DNA from: Smittia aterrima
Taxonomy: Eukaryota > Arthropoda > Insecta > Diptera > Chironomidae
DNA: 64,000 nucleotides
Reading direction: 5' to 3'
Assembly (NCBI GenBank): GCA_033063855.1
Contig: CP093830.1
Location: 6,448,854-6,512,853, forward strand
Every line of letters begins with the position of its first letter. Positions within the stretch are counted from its first letter, which is position 1. The translations under genes were made by a program, and so were the position numbers. Below the pieces are notes generated by a model. That model was not told the DNA's origin. It did no database searches and saw only the letters and a list, made by a program, of their open reading frames with translations. Positions 38,101-48,700 of the stretch are shown here, piece after piece.

Positions 38101-38570
38101 AATTATTATTTGTGTCTAAACAATTTGATTTAATTAGGAAAATCAATCCTTGTGAAAACATCGCAGTATCGGTCGTTGCTATGGGCGAAGGTTGGCACAA
38201 TTATCATCACGTTTTCCCGTAAGCTTTTAATTTCTTCAAACAATTTCAGTATTGAGACATTTCAATTTTGTTTTAGTTGGGATTACAAGGCGGCCGAATT
38301 AGGAAACCGTGTCAACATTACAACCTTCTGGATTAACTTATTCGCAAAGATTGGATGGGCTTATGACTTGAAACAACCATCGGAAGAACTCGTCAGGAAA
38401 ACAATCATTAAACACGGTAAGTCAATGAATTACTCAGTCGTTGAAACATTTAATTGAATATTTGTTTGTTAGGTGATGGAAGCCATCCAGTTCACGGTCA
38501 TGGAGAAAAATCAGGACACGATCACGTAGAGTCAGTTCCAGCTCCTGGAGAACCAAATCTCGGCTATTAA
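35136..38570 (+). CDS. Acyl-CoA delta-9-type desaturase A, 7 exons, 394 aa
   Basis: Membrane-bound fatty-acyl-CoA desaturase of the endoplasmic reticulum; it introduces a double bond using oxygen, cytochrome b5 and a di-iron centre. Exons are 35136-35478, 37172-37302, 37362-37567, 37895-38080, 38138-38218, 38277-38416 and 38473-38570; phases agree and give 394 aa. The three histidine boxes are HRFWCH (131-136), HRVHH (168-172) and HNYHH (309-313). Conserved flanks include YSETDADPHN, RGFFFAHVGWL, NSAAHMWG and GWAYDLK. Residues 1-75 form an extended polar N-terminus rich in Asn and Ser. The C-terminus is His/Gly-rich (HPVHGHGEKSGHDH), unlike the usual end. Intron 1 is 1.7 kb. It lies in tandem with desaturase B and has three introns B lacks. 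Substrate and regiochemistry cannot be read from sequence; lipid homeostasis or hydrocarbon/pheromone synthesis are both possible. Confidence 0.94.
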
Positions 38571-41127
38571 TTTCGTATACGATAGCAATCCTGGGAACAA
38601 CTTAATTACTATTACTTCTTTTGAATGTTAAATTAAAACGGGCGGGCGATGAAGAATCTTTTAAAATATTTGTGACTGCTGACTGGAGTTCGAACTACAT
38701 TCAACTTAAAAAATACTTTCTGCATTTTCTTTGTTATTTTATGAGAAAAATTAAAAAATATTTCATTCAAATGAGAAGGTAAAATATTTTCGATTTATAT
38801 TGTAATGACTAGTAATTGAATAAAGAAAGGTTTAAAAACTTAATAATTATTCTTTTAATGAATCACAAGTTTTCTAATTAGACGGAGTTTGAACTGAGAA
38901 ATTCCTTTTCCGAATGAACACGCGACTAACTTGTGTGTAATCAATATTTCATCATTTCATTTAAAATGTCTGTATTACTGTTATCAGCCGACCTTTGATA
39001 TCAAAACTTTTTCAACGTCATTTTAGGGATTTTCTTGTGCAAAGTACGGAACGAAAATCTTTTTTTCAGAACGCACCCGCGTTGCCCAGTTCTCGAAATA
39101 TTTCTCAGCAACAAAGACAGAAAACGTTCAGTATAAAAACCTCTATCGAAGCAAGAGGCAGATTGTACTGAAACATTAAATCAAAGACACCGAAAGTTAA
39201 ATTGAGCATGAGTGGAGTCCGTGAACAATAAAGAAATCACCAGTTTGGAATAAGAAAAAAATTTACGAGTCGAAAGTAAGTTGAAGGTCAATTTTTATTT
39301 GTTGCCGCTGAATTTCGGCGCATGTTGTCTATTCCCTAAGATGATGAAAGATGAAAGTCATTGGAATCACACGACATCGAAATTAAACGAAATTAATATT
39401 CCCTGTCATTGTTCCGAGCTTCAAATCCTTAAATTTTGTCGTGAACATAAATTTGTAGTTTGTTACTAAGTGAAGTGTTAAGTAGGAGTTGCGAAAAAAA
39501 ACAGAATATTTAGCTTTGCCGATTGCGATATGTGAAAAGAATTTCTCAAGCTAAGTTTTCTCGAATATATTTAAGGAAAGCGCTAAGTTTCTGCCAACAA
39601 ACATCTTTTGTTGACGTCAAGATTTTCTTCGAGAAGCCTACGAAATTAAATCAAAAACGAAATTAAATCAAATCGCCCAATTGCGCTCCAGATTGATGTG
39701 TCGAACGATCGTACGATTCTCGTTTAATTGCTTTTTTCTTTTCGCATTTCTTCTTCCCTTAAAAAAACCAGAACTTGACCTAACTTTAACTTTGCGTTGA
39801 GATGATTTTCTCAAGTAAAAGTAGATACGTGTCCGATGAAATCAGGAAAATGAATTTCGTGATTCAGAAAATTTTGTTTTGTTTGTGTCTGGAGTGACAT
39901 AGACGATGCGCAATAGGTTACTTTTCCTAATCAATCTGCGGGCACACTGCGGAAATTTCTTTTTATTCAAGTTTTTAAAATCATTAAATGGTCAAAGCCT
40001 CTTCTTTTCGCTTGAGAATATCTCGGTGAACTATATTTGATCCCGAACGCTAATTATGCAACTCGCGTCTTTATATCACATGAAGGTTTATTTTTAAATT
40101 GTCGCTGTGTTCTCGCGAGTTGCTCAGCTGTTCACAAGCAGAAACAGTTCTGGAAGTTTATTTAGAATTTCTAGGAAAAACAAAATACTTAGGAGCAATA
40201 ATTTAATCAAATTCGAGTGACCGGAATTGAAGGTCGGAAGTGTAAGACTTTGACCGCCTTGACACTGTCGGGAATCAGTTAAATTCGCGTTCGTGATCGA
40301 TAAGTTTCCAGATAAGATTTGAGTATAATTTCGTCTGATGAGATAATTCTACTTAGTCGAGTGATTTTCCCGCTGATAACGTTATTTTGTTATCAGTTGT
40401 CGGGACGCAATTTCGAAATAATATGACGAGTGTCTAACTTTTGTGTGCGCAATCAGGCAGCAATCGCATGATCGTAATAGCAAATCTCACGGGGCATCTT
40501 GACGAAATCAATCGACAATCTAAGTGCATCCACTTATTTTAAATTTGCATTAAACGCGAGTTAAGTCTCATAAACGTGACAACAAATGGGATTTAACCTT
40601 AATGACATTTCTGTTTAATATTTCACTTGAGTACACAAGTCTGATGAAAAATAAGTTGAAAAAGATAAGGAGCCAAACTTTGCAAAATTTATCTATGGTA
40701 AAAACACCTGACAGATGTGCACGTTGTTATCGCTATCGATTTCTTTACGATTTGTTGCTAAAGTCGATTGAGATCTCTTAATCTTTTTGAAGCTTTCTTT
40801 CCAAATCATTCGACGTCAGAGAATATTATTAGACTAAAAGATAAGTTTTTTAAAAAAAACTTTGAACTTGACTATTCCTGCGAAAACAATTTTATTAAAA
40901 TAGCTTCTCTTTAAGCTCACTTAAATTAGTTCGACCCCCTTTTGAGAACAAAGCTTTTCTTTCGATCTTTGCGATAAGTCGTCTCTTTAATTCTTTTGTT
41001 GAAAATGCGTAAAACAAAGAAACTTATGATCAAAGGTGTTGAATTCAAAAGAGTAACAAAAACTTTTCTTCCTAGTTTTTCGAAGTCAACAAAATCTTTT
41101 TATAATCCAATCGACAACACATAAAAC
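38571..41127. other. Spacer between desaturases; holds promoter and long 5' UTR intron of desaturase B
   Basis: The 3' UTR of desaturase A has AATAAA near 38818. The TATA promoter of desaturase B follows at about 39132. A donor GAAA/GTAAGT at 39275/39276 and an acceptor TTCTTCCTAG at 41074-41075 suggest a 1.8-kb intron within the 5' UTR. The frame at 39281-39469 falls inside that intron and is not a gene. Confidence 0.55.
39132..39138 (+). promoter_or_regulatory. TATA box (TATAAAA) of desaturase B
   Basis: TATAAAA sits about 30 bp upstream of GGCAGATTG, a plausible start near 39162. A non-coding exon of about 110 nt ends at a strong donor (GTAAGT) at 39276. That layout fits a 5' UTR exon spliced to the exon bearing the ATG at 41128. 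Confidence 0.6.
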
Positions 41128-42387
41128 ATGGCACCAAGAGCTGTCGTTAAACAATTTGACACAGGAGTTAGTGGAGTCCTCAACGAACATGACGTTGAGA
41201 CAGAAGATGGAGGATTAGTGAAGCGCCAAGAAGGATTCGCTGGTCGCAGAAAGATCCGATTAGTTTGGAGAAACATCATCTTGTTCGCTTATCTTCATCT
41301 CGCAGCTGTTTACGGCTTATGGCTGATGCTGTCATCAGCTCAAATTGTAACTAGTGTCTTCGGTAAGCAACACATTAAAATATTATTGAAACGAATATTT
41401 ATTCTAATTTCTATTTCAGCAATGTTCCTTTACACAGTCAGTGGACTCGGAATCACTGCAGGCGCTCATCGCTTGTGGGCACATCGTTCCTACAAAGCCA
41501 ATTTCCCACTCCGTGTCATTCTCATGATCTTCAACACTATCGCCTTCCAAGATGCTGCAATGCACTGGGCCAGAGATCACAGAGTTCATCACAAATATTC
41601 GGAGACTGATGCTGATCCTCATAACGCAACTCGAGGATTCTTCTTCTCGCATATCGGATGGCTTTTGTGCCGTAAACATCCCGACGTCAAAGAAGCTGGC
41701 TCCAAGCTTGACATTTCCGATTTGAAGGCTGATCCCGTCCTTGCCTTCCAAGCGAAATACTATTTGATCTTGATGCCTCTTATGTGCTTCATCATTCCAA
41801 CAATGATCCCGATGTACCTTTGGGGAGAATCTTTCAAGAACGCTTTCTTCGTCGCTACAATGTTCCGTTACACGTTCATCTTGAATGTCACTTGGTTGGT
41901 TAACTCTGCCGCTCACAAGTGGGGAGATAAGCCTTATGACCAGTAAGTTGATAAGAATTTATTTTGAAAAGGCTCTGGCTTAATATTTTTCTTCTATTTT
42001 TAGAAACATCAGTCCATCTCAAAATCCATCTGTTGCTGTCTTGGCTTTGGGCGAAGGATGGCACAACTACCATCATGTCTTCCGTAAGTTTCAATATTGT
42101 TTTCAATAAATATCGTCGACTAATAAATTATTCTTGCAGCATGGGATTACAAGACCGCTGAGTTGGGCAACTACAGAATGAATATCACAACAGCTTTCAT
42201 CGACTTCTTCGCCAAGATTGGATGGGCGTATGACTTGAAGACAGTTTCACATGAAATCATTCAGAAGCGTGTTGAGCGTACTGGAGATAAGTCATCAGAA
42301 GAAGAACGTCACACCTGGGGATGGGGCGATAAGGATCAACCTAAAGAAGAACGGGACATGGCGAGCATCATTAACAAAAGGGAATAA
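41128..42387 (+). CDS. Acyl-CoA delta-9-type desaturase B, 4 exons, 361 aa
   Basis: Same enzyme class as desaturase A. Exons are 41128-41362, 41420-41942, 42004-42083 and 42140-42387; phases agree and give 361 aa, typical of insect Desat1-type enzymes. Histidine boxes are HRLWAH (95-100), HRVHH (132-136) and HNYHH (273-277), with canonical flanks (GLGITAGAHR, YKANFPLR, YSETDADPHNATRGFFFSHI, VNSAAHKWGDKPYDQ, ALGEGWHNYHHVFPWDYK). Four hydrophobic spans are expected. The C-terminus is charged (ERTGDKSSEEERHTWGWGDK). Introns 1 and 2 match positions of introns 1 and 4 of desaturase A. Its third intron sits one base off A's fifth. This is the more conventional of the two and the better candidate for housekeeping stearoyl-CoA desaturation; that ranking is inference. 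Confidence 0.95.
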
Positions 42388-43064
42388 TTTAATCAAGTCA
42401 TCACAAATACTAACTTGATTTAAGAAAATTTGTTTGCAAGGTTGCGAAGCTCCAAAACTCATTAAAAGCTTCGTATCAGAACATTCTTCAACCTTATTAG
42501 TCCCATCGTTATAAATCTGAGCTTTTTTATCGTCATCATTCGGTTCTTCCAAAAGGAAGAATAAACCTGAGAATATTTTACTAATCATGGGAAAACATCC
42601 AACATGGACTTTTCCAACAAATCCTCACTCGTATTGCAAAAAGATATTTTAAATCTGAAGCGTTTTAAATCTATTTTTTAAACTGCTTTATAATCTGAAC
42701 GAACTCAAAAGTTTAATTAAAAGAAGTATAAAGAAAAAGAACTTGTTGTCGAGAGAGAGAAAGAATGAGAGATGAAGTAAGAGTGTGCCTATTTGTAGTG
42801 ACGCTGATTGTTATTTTTGGACTCGAGATGAGTCGAGCCTGATGGATGCTTTCCTTAAAAATGTCTTTAAATGTTCCAAGTTAAATGTCGTCATCAATAT
42901 GTTCTTCGGATTCGTAACTAATCGTTGAATGGGCAGAACAAATAAAATCTATTGACTTCACAGCAACTAAAATGGAAAACTTTTCTTATCGTTCATGACT
43001 GTTTATTTTTATTCATTCATTTTCAACTCATTTGATGTTCAAAACACCAAATTTGAAACTAGAT
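42388..43064. other. 3' spacer between convergent desaturase B and crotonase genes
   Basis: AT-rich 3' UTR sequence of both genes, with a GA-rich run near 42753-42775 (GAGAGAGAGAAAGAATGAGAG). No gene seen. Confidence 0.5.
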
Positions 43065-44186
43065 CTACTCGCTCTTTGTTTTCTCCTCTTGCTTTTCTTT
43101 CTCTATTTTAATTTCTTCGGTTTCCCACTCAGCTGTCTCATGTGGTGCAATGTTTGCGAACGAGCCGTGCTTTCCCTTACCTTCCAGAAATTTATCAGCT
43201 CCTTCAACAGCTTCAGCAATTACTTCGGGTCCACTCGACATGAGTTCAAAGTCAAGGGCATCATCTTTGTTGAGCGCATTGTAGACGGAATTGAAAATGC
43301 TGTCACGATCATGGTTTAAACAAGCTTGAGGGAATTTTGCGATCGTTCGTGCGAGATTAAGTGCTTGACCAAGTGCAGTTCCTGTGGCGACGACGCGGTT
43401 GGCTAGGCCAATGTCTAAAGCTTCAGCTGCTGTTATTTGTCGACCAGTAAGAATCAAATCAAGAGCTCTAGATAAACCAATCATTGGCGCAAGTCGAACA
43501 GTTCCGCCATCAACTAAAGGAACGCCAAAGCGACGGTTGTAGAATCCCATGATTGAATCAGTTTCCATCACACGAAGATCACACATCAATGCTAATTCAA
43601 AACCACCTGCAACGCAATAGCCATTGATTGCTCCAATTAACGGTTTCTTGATAAGTCTTCGAGTTGGTCCCTGAAGATAAAGAAAGGTTTTAGATTTTTG
43701 AAAAAAGAGAAATAAAGAAAATCTTACCATTGCGCCTTCTGATCTTAAAATCAATGACGAGACTGAATCCCTATTCTTAGCAAGTTCTTTTAGATCATAT
43801 CCAGCACAGAAGTTCCCACCAACACCGTGAAGAATTGCGACAGGCGAATCATGGTCGAGTTCGAAGCTTTCAATCGCTTGAGAAAGCTGCAAAGCTGTTT
43901 CTGTGTTTATGCAATTTCTAACTTCTGCTCGATTGATTCCAATGATTGTGACATTTCCTGTCTTTTCTGATATAACTAATTGTTCTGGTTGTGGCGGCTC
44001 TTCTTTTTTTGCTTTCTCGGCTTTCGCTTCTGAAATTGCGATTGTAATCGTGAAATAAAGAATTTGGACAAAAATCAATCTCTTACCTTCTGGCTTAGTA
44101 TCGCAGTAGTTACGACTAGGCGCTAGAAAGCTTGTCAAAGCTCGAAGACTATTATTTCGCGTTAAATTTGTAATCGATTTCAACAT
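43065..44186 (-). CDS. Crotonase / enoyl-CoA hydratase family protein, mitochondrial, 335 aa
   Basis: Exons in transcript order are 44087-44186, 43728-44029 and 43065-43670; phases agree and give 335 aa. An Arg/Ser-rich, acid-free N-terminus (MLKSITNLTRNNSLRALTSF) looks like a mitochondrial targeting sequence, followed by a Lys/Glu linker. The crotonase fold is clear: ISEKTGNVTIIGINR, the oxyanion-hole segments VGGNFCAGYDLKELA and INGYCVAGGFELALMCDLRV, and FGVPLVDGGTVRLAPMIG with RALDLILTGRQITAAEALDI. The region where classic short-chain hydratases carry the second catalytic Glu reads GFYNRRFGVPLVDGG, so the reaction may not be ordinary crotonyl-CoA hydration. The substrate is unknown. The C-terminal 25 residues are a charged Glu/Lys tail. 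Both introns are 57 nt, in frame and lack stop codons, so unspliced RNA also reads through as a 373-aa frame. Confidence 0.9.
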   Translation of the reverse strand: MLKSITNLTRNNSLRALTSFLAPSRNYCDTKPEGKRLIFVQILYFTITIAISEAKAEKAKKEEPPQPEQLVISEKTGNVTIIGINRAEVRNCINTETALQLSQAIESFELDHDSPVAILHGVGGNFCAGYDLKELAKNRDSVSSLILRSEGAMVRFSLFLFFQKSKTFLYLQGPTRRLIKKPLIGAINGYCVAGGFELALMCDLRVMETDSIMGFYNRRFGVPLVDGGTVRLAPMIGLSRALDLILTGRQITAAEALDIGLANRVVATGTALGQALNLARTIAKFPQACLNHDRDSIFNSVYNALNKDDALDFELMSSGPEVIAEAVEGADKFLEGKGKHGSFANIAPHETAEWETEEIKIEKEKQEEKTKSE

Positions 44187-45765
44187 TTTTTGTTTACAAA
44201 GTTAAAACCCCATCTAGTGGTACAGTTGCCAGCCTAAAAAATTCTGCTCCGTGCTTGTTTCAAACGTTGTTGAAAGGTTCCCAAAATTTAAACGGAAACA
44301 AATTTTATTTTCTTGATTATTTTCTTGATTCATAATTGGCTCTCTAATTGAACAAGTTATCAAAGTGTTTTGATGTATGAAGATATCATTTAACATGACC
44401 TAAAATCCAATCAAACAAAAAACTTTGGTATTCCGTCAGATTAAATTTAATCTCATCCTGAAAAAGATTTTAAAATCTCCGAGTTTGCAGAGTGAAGACT
44501 GTTTGATGTCTGCTACATACAGACTTCTTTGATAAGAATCGTGTGGGCGTTTGAATCGAAGAGATTTTCTCGACAAATAAAGAGTTGAACGAACTCGTGA
44601 TACGAATCGAAGGATAAAAACTTGGACGACATAAAAAGTATAAAAATGATATTTCCACAGCAGAGTTAGTCCTTTAATCTTGTTGAAGATACTAAAAAGG
44701 TTTTAAATTTTCAATTCATTTTTATTGTTACATTCATTTCAATTTAATGCCTAAAAGAGCTACATTCAATAAATGTTACAAAAATGATGTAAACCGCTTG
44801 CTAAAGACTTGAGTTTCAATCATTAGTTTTCAATTTTGGATGGAATTATTTCACTGTTGAAACTCCTGACATCAACGAACATAAAAACATTTTTTTTCTT
44901 CAGTTTCGAGCAATTAAAAATAAGCTAATAAGCTCAATTAATTAATTAATATTATAGCGTAAATTCAACTTGAGTTTCATCTCGTTCGCGTGCAACAAAT
45001 GAAGGAATCGTAAGCGAAATTAAATCTCATGGGATTTGCGTTGATCTCTACTGTTGTACTTGATCAACAAAAAAGCTCCCCATCTTCATTAAATAATCGA
45101 TGGAGACATAATAGGATAGGATAACATCTGAAATAACATAAGGCTCTTGTCATCTCACAAATAATCGGAAAATGCGGTGAGACAGCAAACAATAGATTCA
45201 TCTAACTCTCTTCCCTTTGACTAGCGTTCAATTATAAGTTTATCAAATTCCGTAGCCTTCTCTCTTATGTACACCAATAATTTCATCAAAACTAAATACT
45301 TCAAGCGTCGCCTTATGTCTAATTCCTTTCTTTCCATCTCAAGATAAAAATATATACTGGAGAATGAGAAAAAGCACATAAATATTGCACATTGAGTATT
45401 TTCTTTCAGAGAAAATGCAGAAATGATGTGAAATGGTATTGAACTCCAATGCGCCTTCATCTTCAGTAACAAAACGAGATGAGAAATATTTGTTGTGCTT
45501 GGAGCAATTTCTGTTTTATTCCGTCGCCTTAACTCTTAATGATATGAATTGATTTTAATGAATTGAATGCCCCAACTGAACTCTCGATGCGAGTCTCATG
45601 CGAATAAAAATTTAATGTTAAAGCCAATTTTGTCGCGAATATTTTTTCTTTAAAGTTTTACACAATTCAGAGCTTTCACATTTAAAAGCTTTCGAAGCAA
45701 AGCTTTCTCGTTTTTCTTTTTGTCAAATCGTTTTGAATCAATTTAATAGCATGAGCTACAGAAAT
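44187..45765. other. Intergenic, with 3' UTR of the Tusp-like gene
   Basis: AT-rich with no credible frame. A minus-strand AATAAA (TTTATT at 45515-45520) lies about 250 nt past the Tusp stop. An ATTA/TTAA run occurs near 44935-44950. The crotonase promoter should lie just right of 44186; no clear TATA box was seen. Confidence 0.5.
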
Positions 45766-48700
45766 TTATTTAAGTCTTTGAGTAACATTAGCCAAAGCGA
45801 CGCTGAATGCCTGCAGTGCCGAGAATGGATATTGAAAGTCCAGCGTGTAAGCGTTGCCGTCAATTCGACCAAACTGCATAACCTAACGAAGGACAAAATT
45901 AAAAGGGAAAAGATGATTAATAACTTAAGAAGGTTTCCTTGAATAAATTTCTAGTTCGCTTACTTGTTTCCCTCGAAACTCGATTTGAAAATTCTTCGCC
46001 GACTCTTGAGTGACTCGACCTCCAAAGTCTAACTGATAAACCTGACTATTCTCATTCCACATTGGAGCTAAAGAAAGGAAAGAAAATTGTTGCGGTTTAA
46101 AAAGCTTTTATAATTATTCATAAGCGGCAATTGTATTCACCTTTATTGTACATAACAAACTCACGACGAACAGGCACGCTATGAGTTAAAGCTGACGATG
46201 TTCCATTCGGTTCAATTTTCCCACGTTTCAACTGTTCAGCAAATTGAATTATCAGAGCCAAGTTCAAAGAGAGAAAGAGAAACAAAAAAAGAAAAAATTG
46301 ATAATTTCCTCACCTTCTGACGCAATTGCGCTTTCTGGAATGTTTCCAAATCGTGATAACTGCTTTTAGCTCCCGACGACGTTCCGTTATCATCTTCATT
46401 ACCATCCTCATCGGAGCTTTCAAGTTGTGGTTTCTTACACTTTCGCCTGTTGAGCAAAGGGGAGTTGAGTATCTGTCTGATTGGCGATGAACTTTGTTGT
46501 CGTTTGTTCTTCTTGTTTGGAGCGGGAGATGATGGAGAACTTCTCGGCTGTCGACTGGGAGACCCAGGCGGTTGTCTATCTTCATCCAAGTCTCGTAAAC
46601 GACTAATTATATTCTCAAGAGTTGTTAGCGCCTGTGAACGAGAAAGTTCAATGATTTTAATTAACAGCAGAAAGTTGTTAGACTCACTTGAGTGTGAAGC
46701 GACACGGAAGTTTTCGATTCGATGGGCGTCGCTTCAACCGGCTGTCCACTATCGCTCGAACTGCTTCTGTTGTCGCTTCGCCTCCCTAGAATCGGAGTAT
46801 TGTGCTCGCTTTGCAGCAACGGTCTCGTGTTTGCAAATTCATTTTTAGACGCGCGGTATTTCCGTGAAAACAGAGGACTGTCGGTGAAACTTGTAATTAT
46901 TTCCAAGTTTCTATTCCGCTTATGCTCGCGTGGTGCTTTGCTGCATTCGCCAAGCTCACTTTGTTGTTTTTTCGACCATTTTGGTATTAGCGGAGGTTTG
47001 GCCGTCAACGTTTGACTCTCGCAACTCGAAGGCTTAACATTCTCATCGCTTTTCGAGCACTTCGAGCATAAACTTTTTGAGCAATTGCATTGATTTGAGT
47101 TTTTAAATTTCCGTCCTAGAATTGGCGTTCCCGACCTCGAACTAAAGAAATTGCAAATCTTCTCCTTTGGACTTCGCTTCGGTGTCGATGATGTTAACTT
47201 ATTTTTCTTGTTGGCTGTTATTGTCAACTCAGTTGATGAGTGTTCGGTGTCTTCAGTGTTTTCGGATGATTCAGCCAATTTTGGCATCTGCTTAAATAAG
47301 TTATTGAGATCTTTGTTGAGGTTTGGAATATCATGAAGTACGTCGCATGAGTCGAGACTTATCGATTTCTTAAAATTCTTATACTTCGCTTGTTGGATGC
47401 TATGACGATGCTGGATGGCGGTTTTTCGATATTTTCGTTGCGGAATTTTTCTATCTACTAAGATGAGGCGCTTCGGCGTTTCTTTTCTTAATTGCGATAA
47501 CGTCACTTCACCTGGAATCAACTCCATATCATCCAAGTAACCAACGCTACAACTTCGAGTGATTATGTCAGGGAGAAGTGGACAAATCGAAACAACAGTT
47601 TGCGTTCGATTCATGGTCGTAGGTATTTCCATTATTTGCGATGACGTTGATGGCGTGGGCTCATCATCAATGTATTGAATTTCTTTCTTCTTTATCGCAC
47701 CCTTCGATCGGCTATCGATGATTCGTTCGAGATTCAAGTTGAGATTCAATGGAACGGGGTTGACATGAGAATTTTGTCGAGCATGATCATTTATCAAAGC
47801 GTTTTTCACTTGAACAACGCTGTTGGAGTAGTCAGCGCTGCTCGAGTAACTCATCAGTGTCGTCTGACCTGCAGGTGGTCTCTCAAAAATAATATCGCTT
47901 GGAGCCACAGCATTCTTCGGTGACTGAAGGGTCGGCACAGATTGCTCGCAGTAAAGCGGTGAAATGGCGACACGTGATTGATTATTTGACGATGAAGAAG
48001 ATGACGAACGCCCATAGGAACTGATGAGATTTGAATAACTAATGCCCTGCTTCGTTGGAGCAACAGGTGTCTCGATTATATCATCGTCGTAACTTTCAGC
48101 TTTAGCTAACGGTCCAAGGGATTTGGGAGGGTTGCAATTCGAAGTTGAAGGTACGGTTGATGTTGAAGATGAGGAAGATGACGAGTAAGTGTTTGCCAAT
48201 GGTGAGGGACGTCTGCTTCGCATCGACGGAAACCGGTTAGGTCGTGGTGACATTGGGGCTATGGGTGGAGCTGATGATGATCCTGAATTAATTGTCGTGT
48301 GGTGAGGTATTTCTTTTGTCCGGCGATGCGCCTTCGGGCTCTGAAATCAGAACAAAAAAAAAAGGGAAAAGGTTAATTCTTGTCATAAATTAACGCGAAT
48401 AATGAGATTACCTTCAAATTGTACTCGTCCTCATCTTCCGAGAAAATATTTGGATTAAAATTAGGATCTGGTCCGACGGGAAAGTCGTCCCTCAATTCTG
48501 TTATCACAAGCGTCATTTGACGAGGTTGAAGATGAAGCAGCGATGTCTTGTAAGTCACTTGACCAAGATTCGCAGGCAATGACGATTTGGCGAGTCCGTG
48601 AATCTTAAATTTCGTTCCCCAAATGTTCGAAGTCACTTCAACAAGTTTCATGTGCTCAGGGAGTGTGTCCAAGTAAGCAAGATCATCGACAGCTGACGGT

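Noticed and set aside
46722..47015. Long plus-strand frames within 46.4-47.9 kb
   Set aside because: Shadows of the large Ser-rich exon of the Tusp-like gene.
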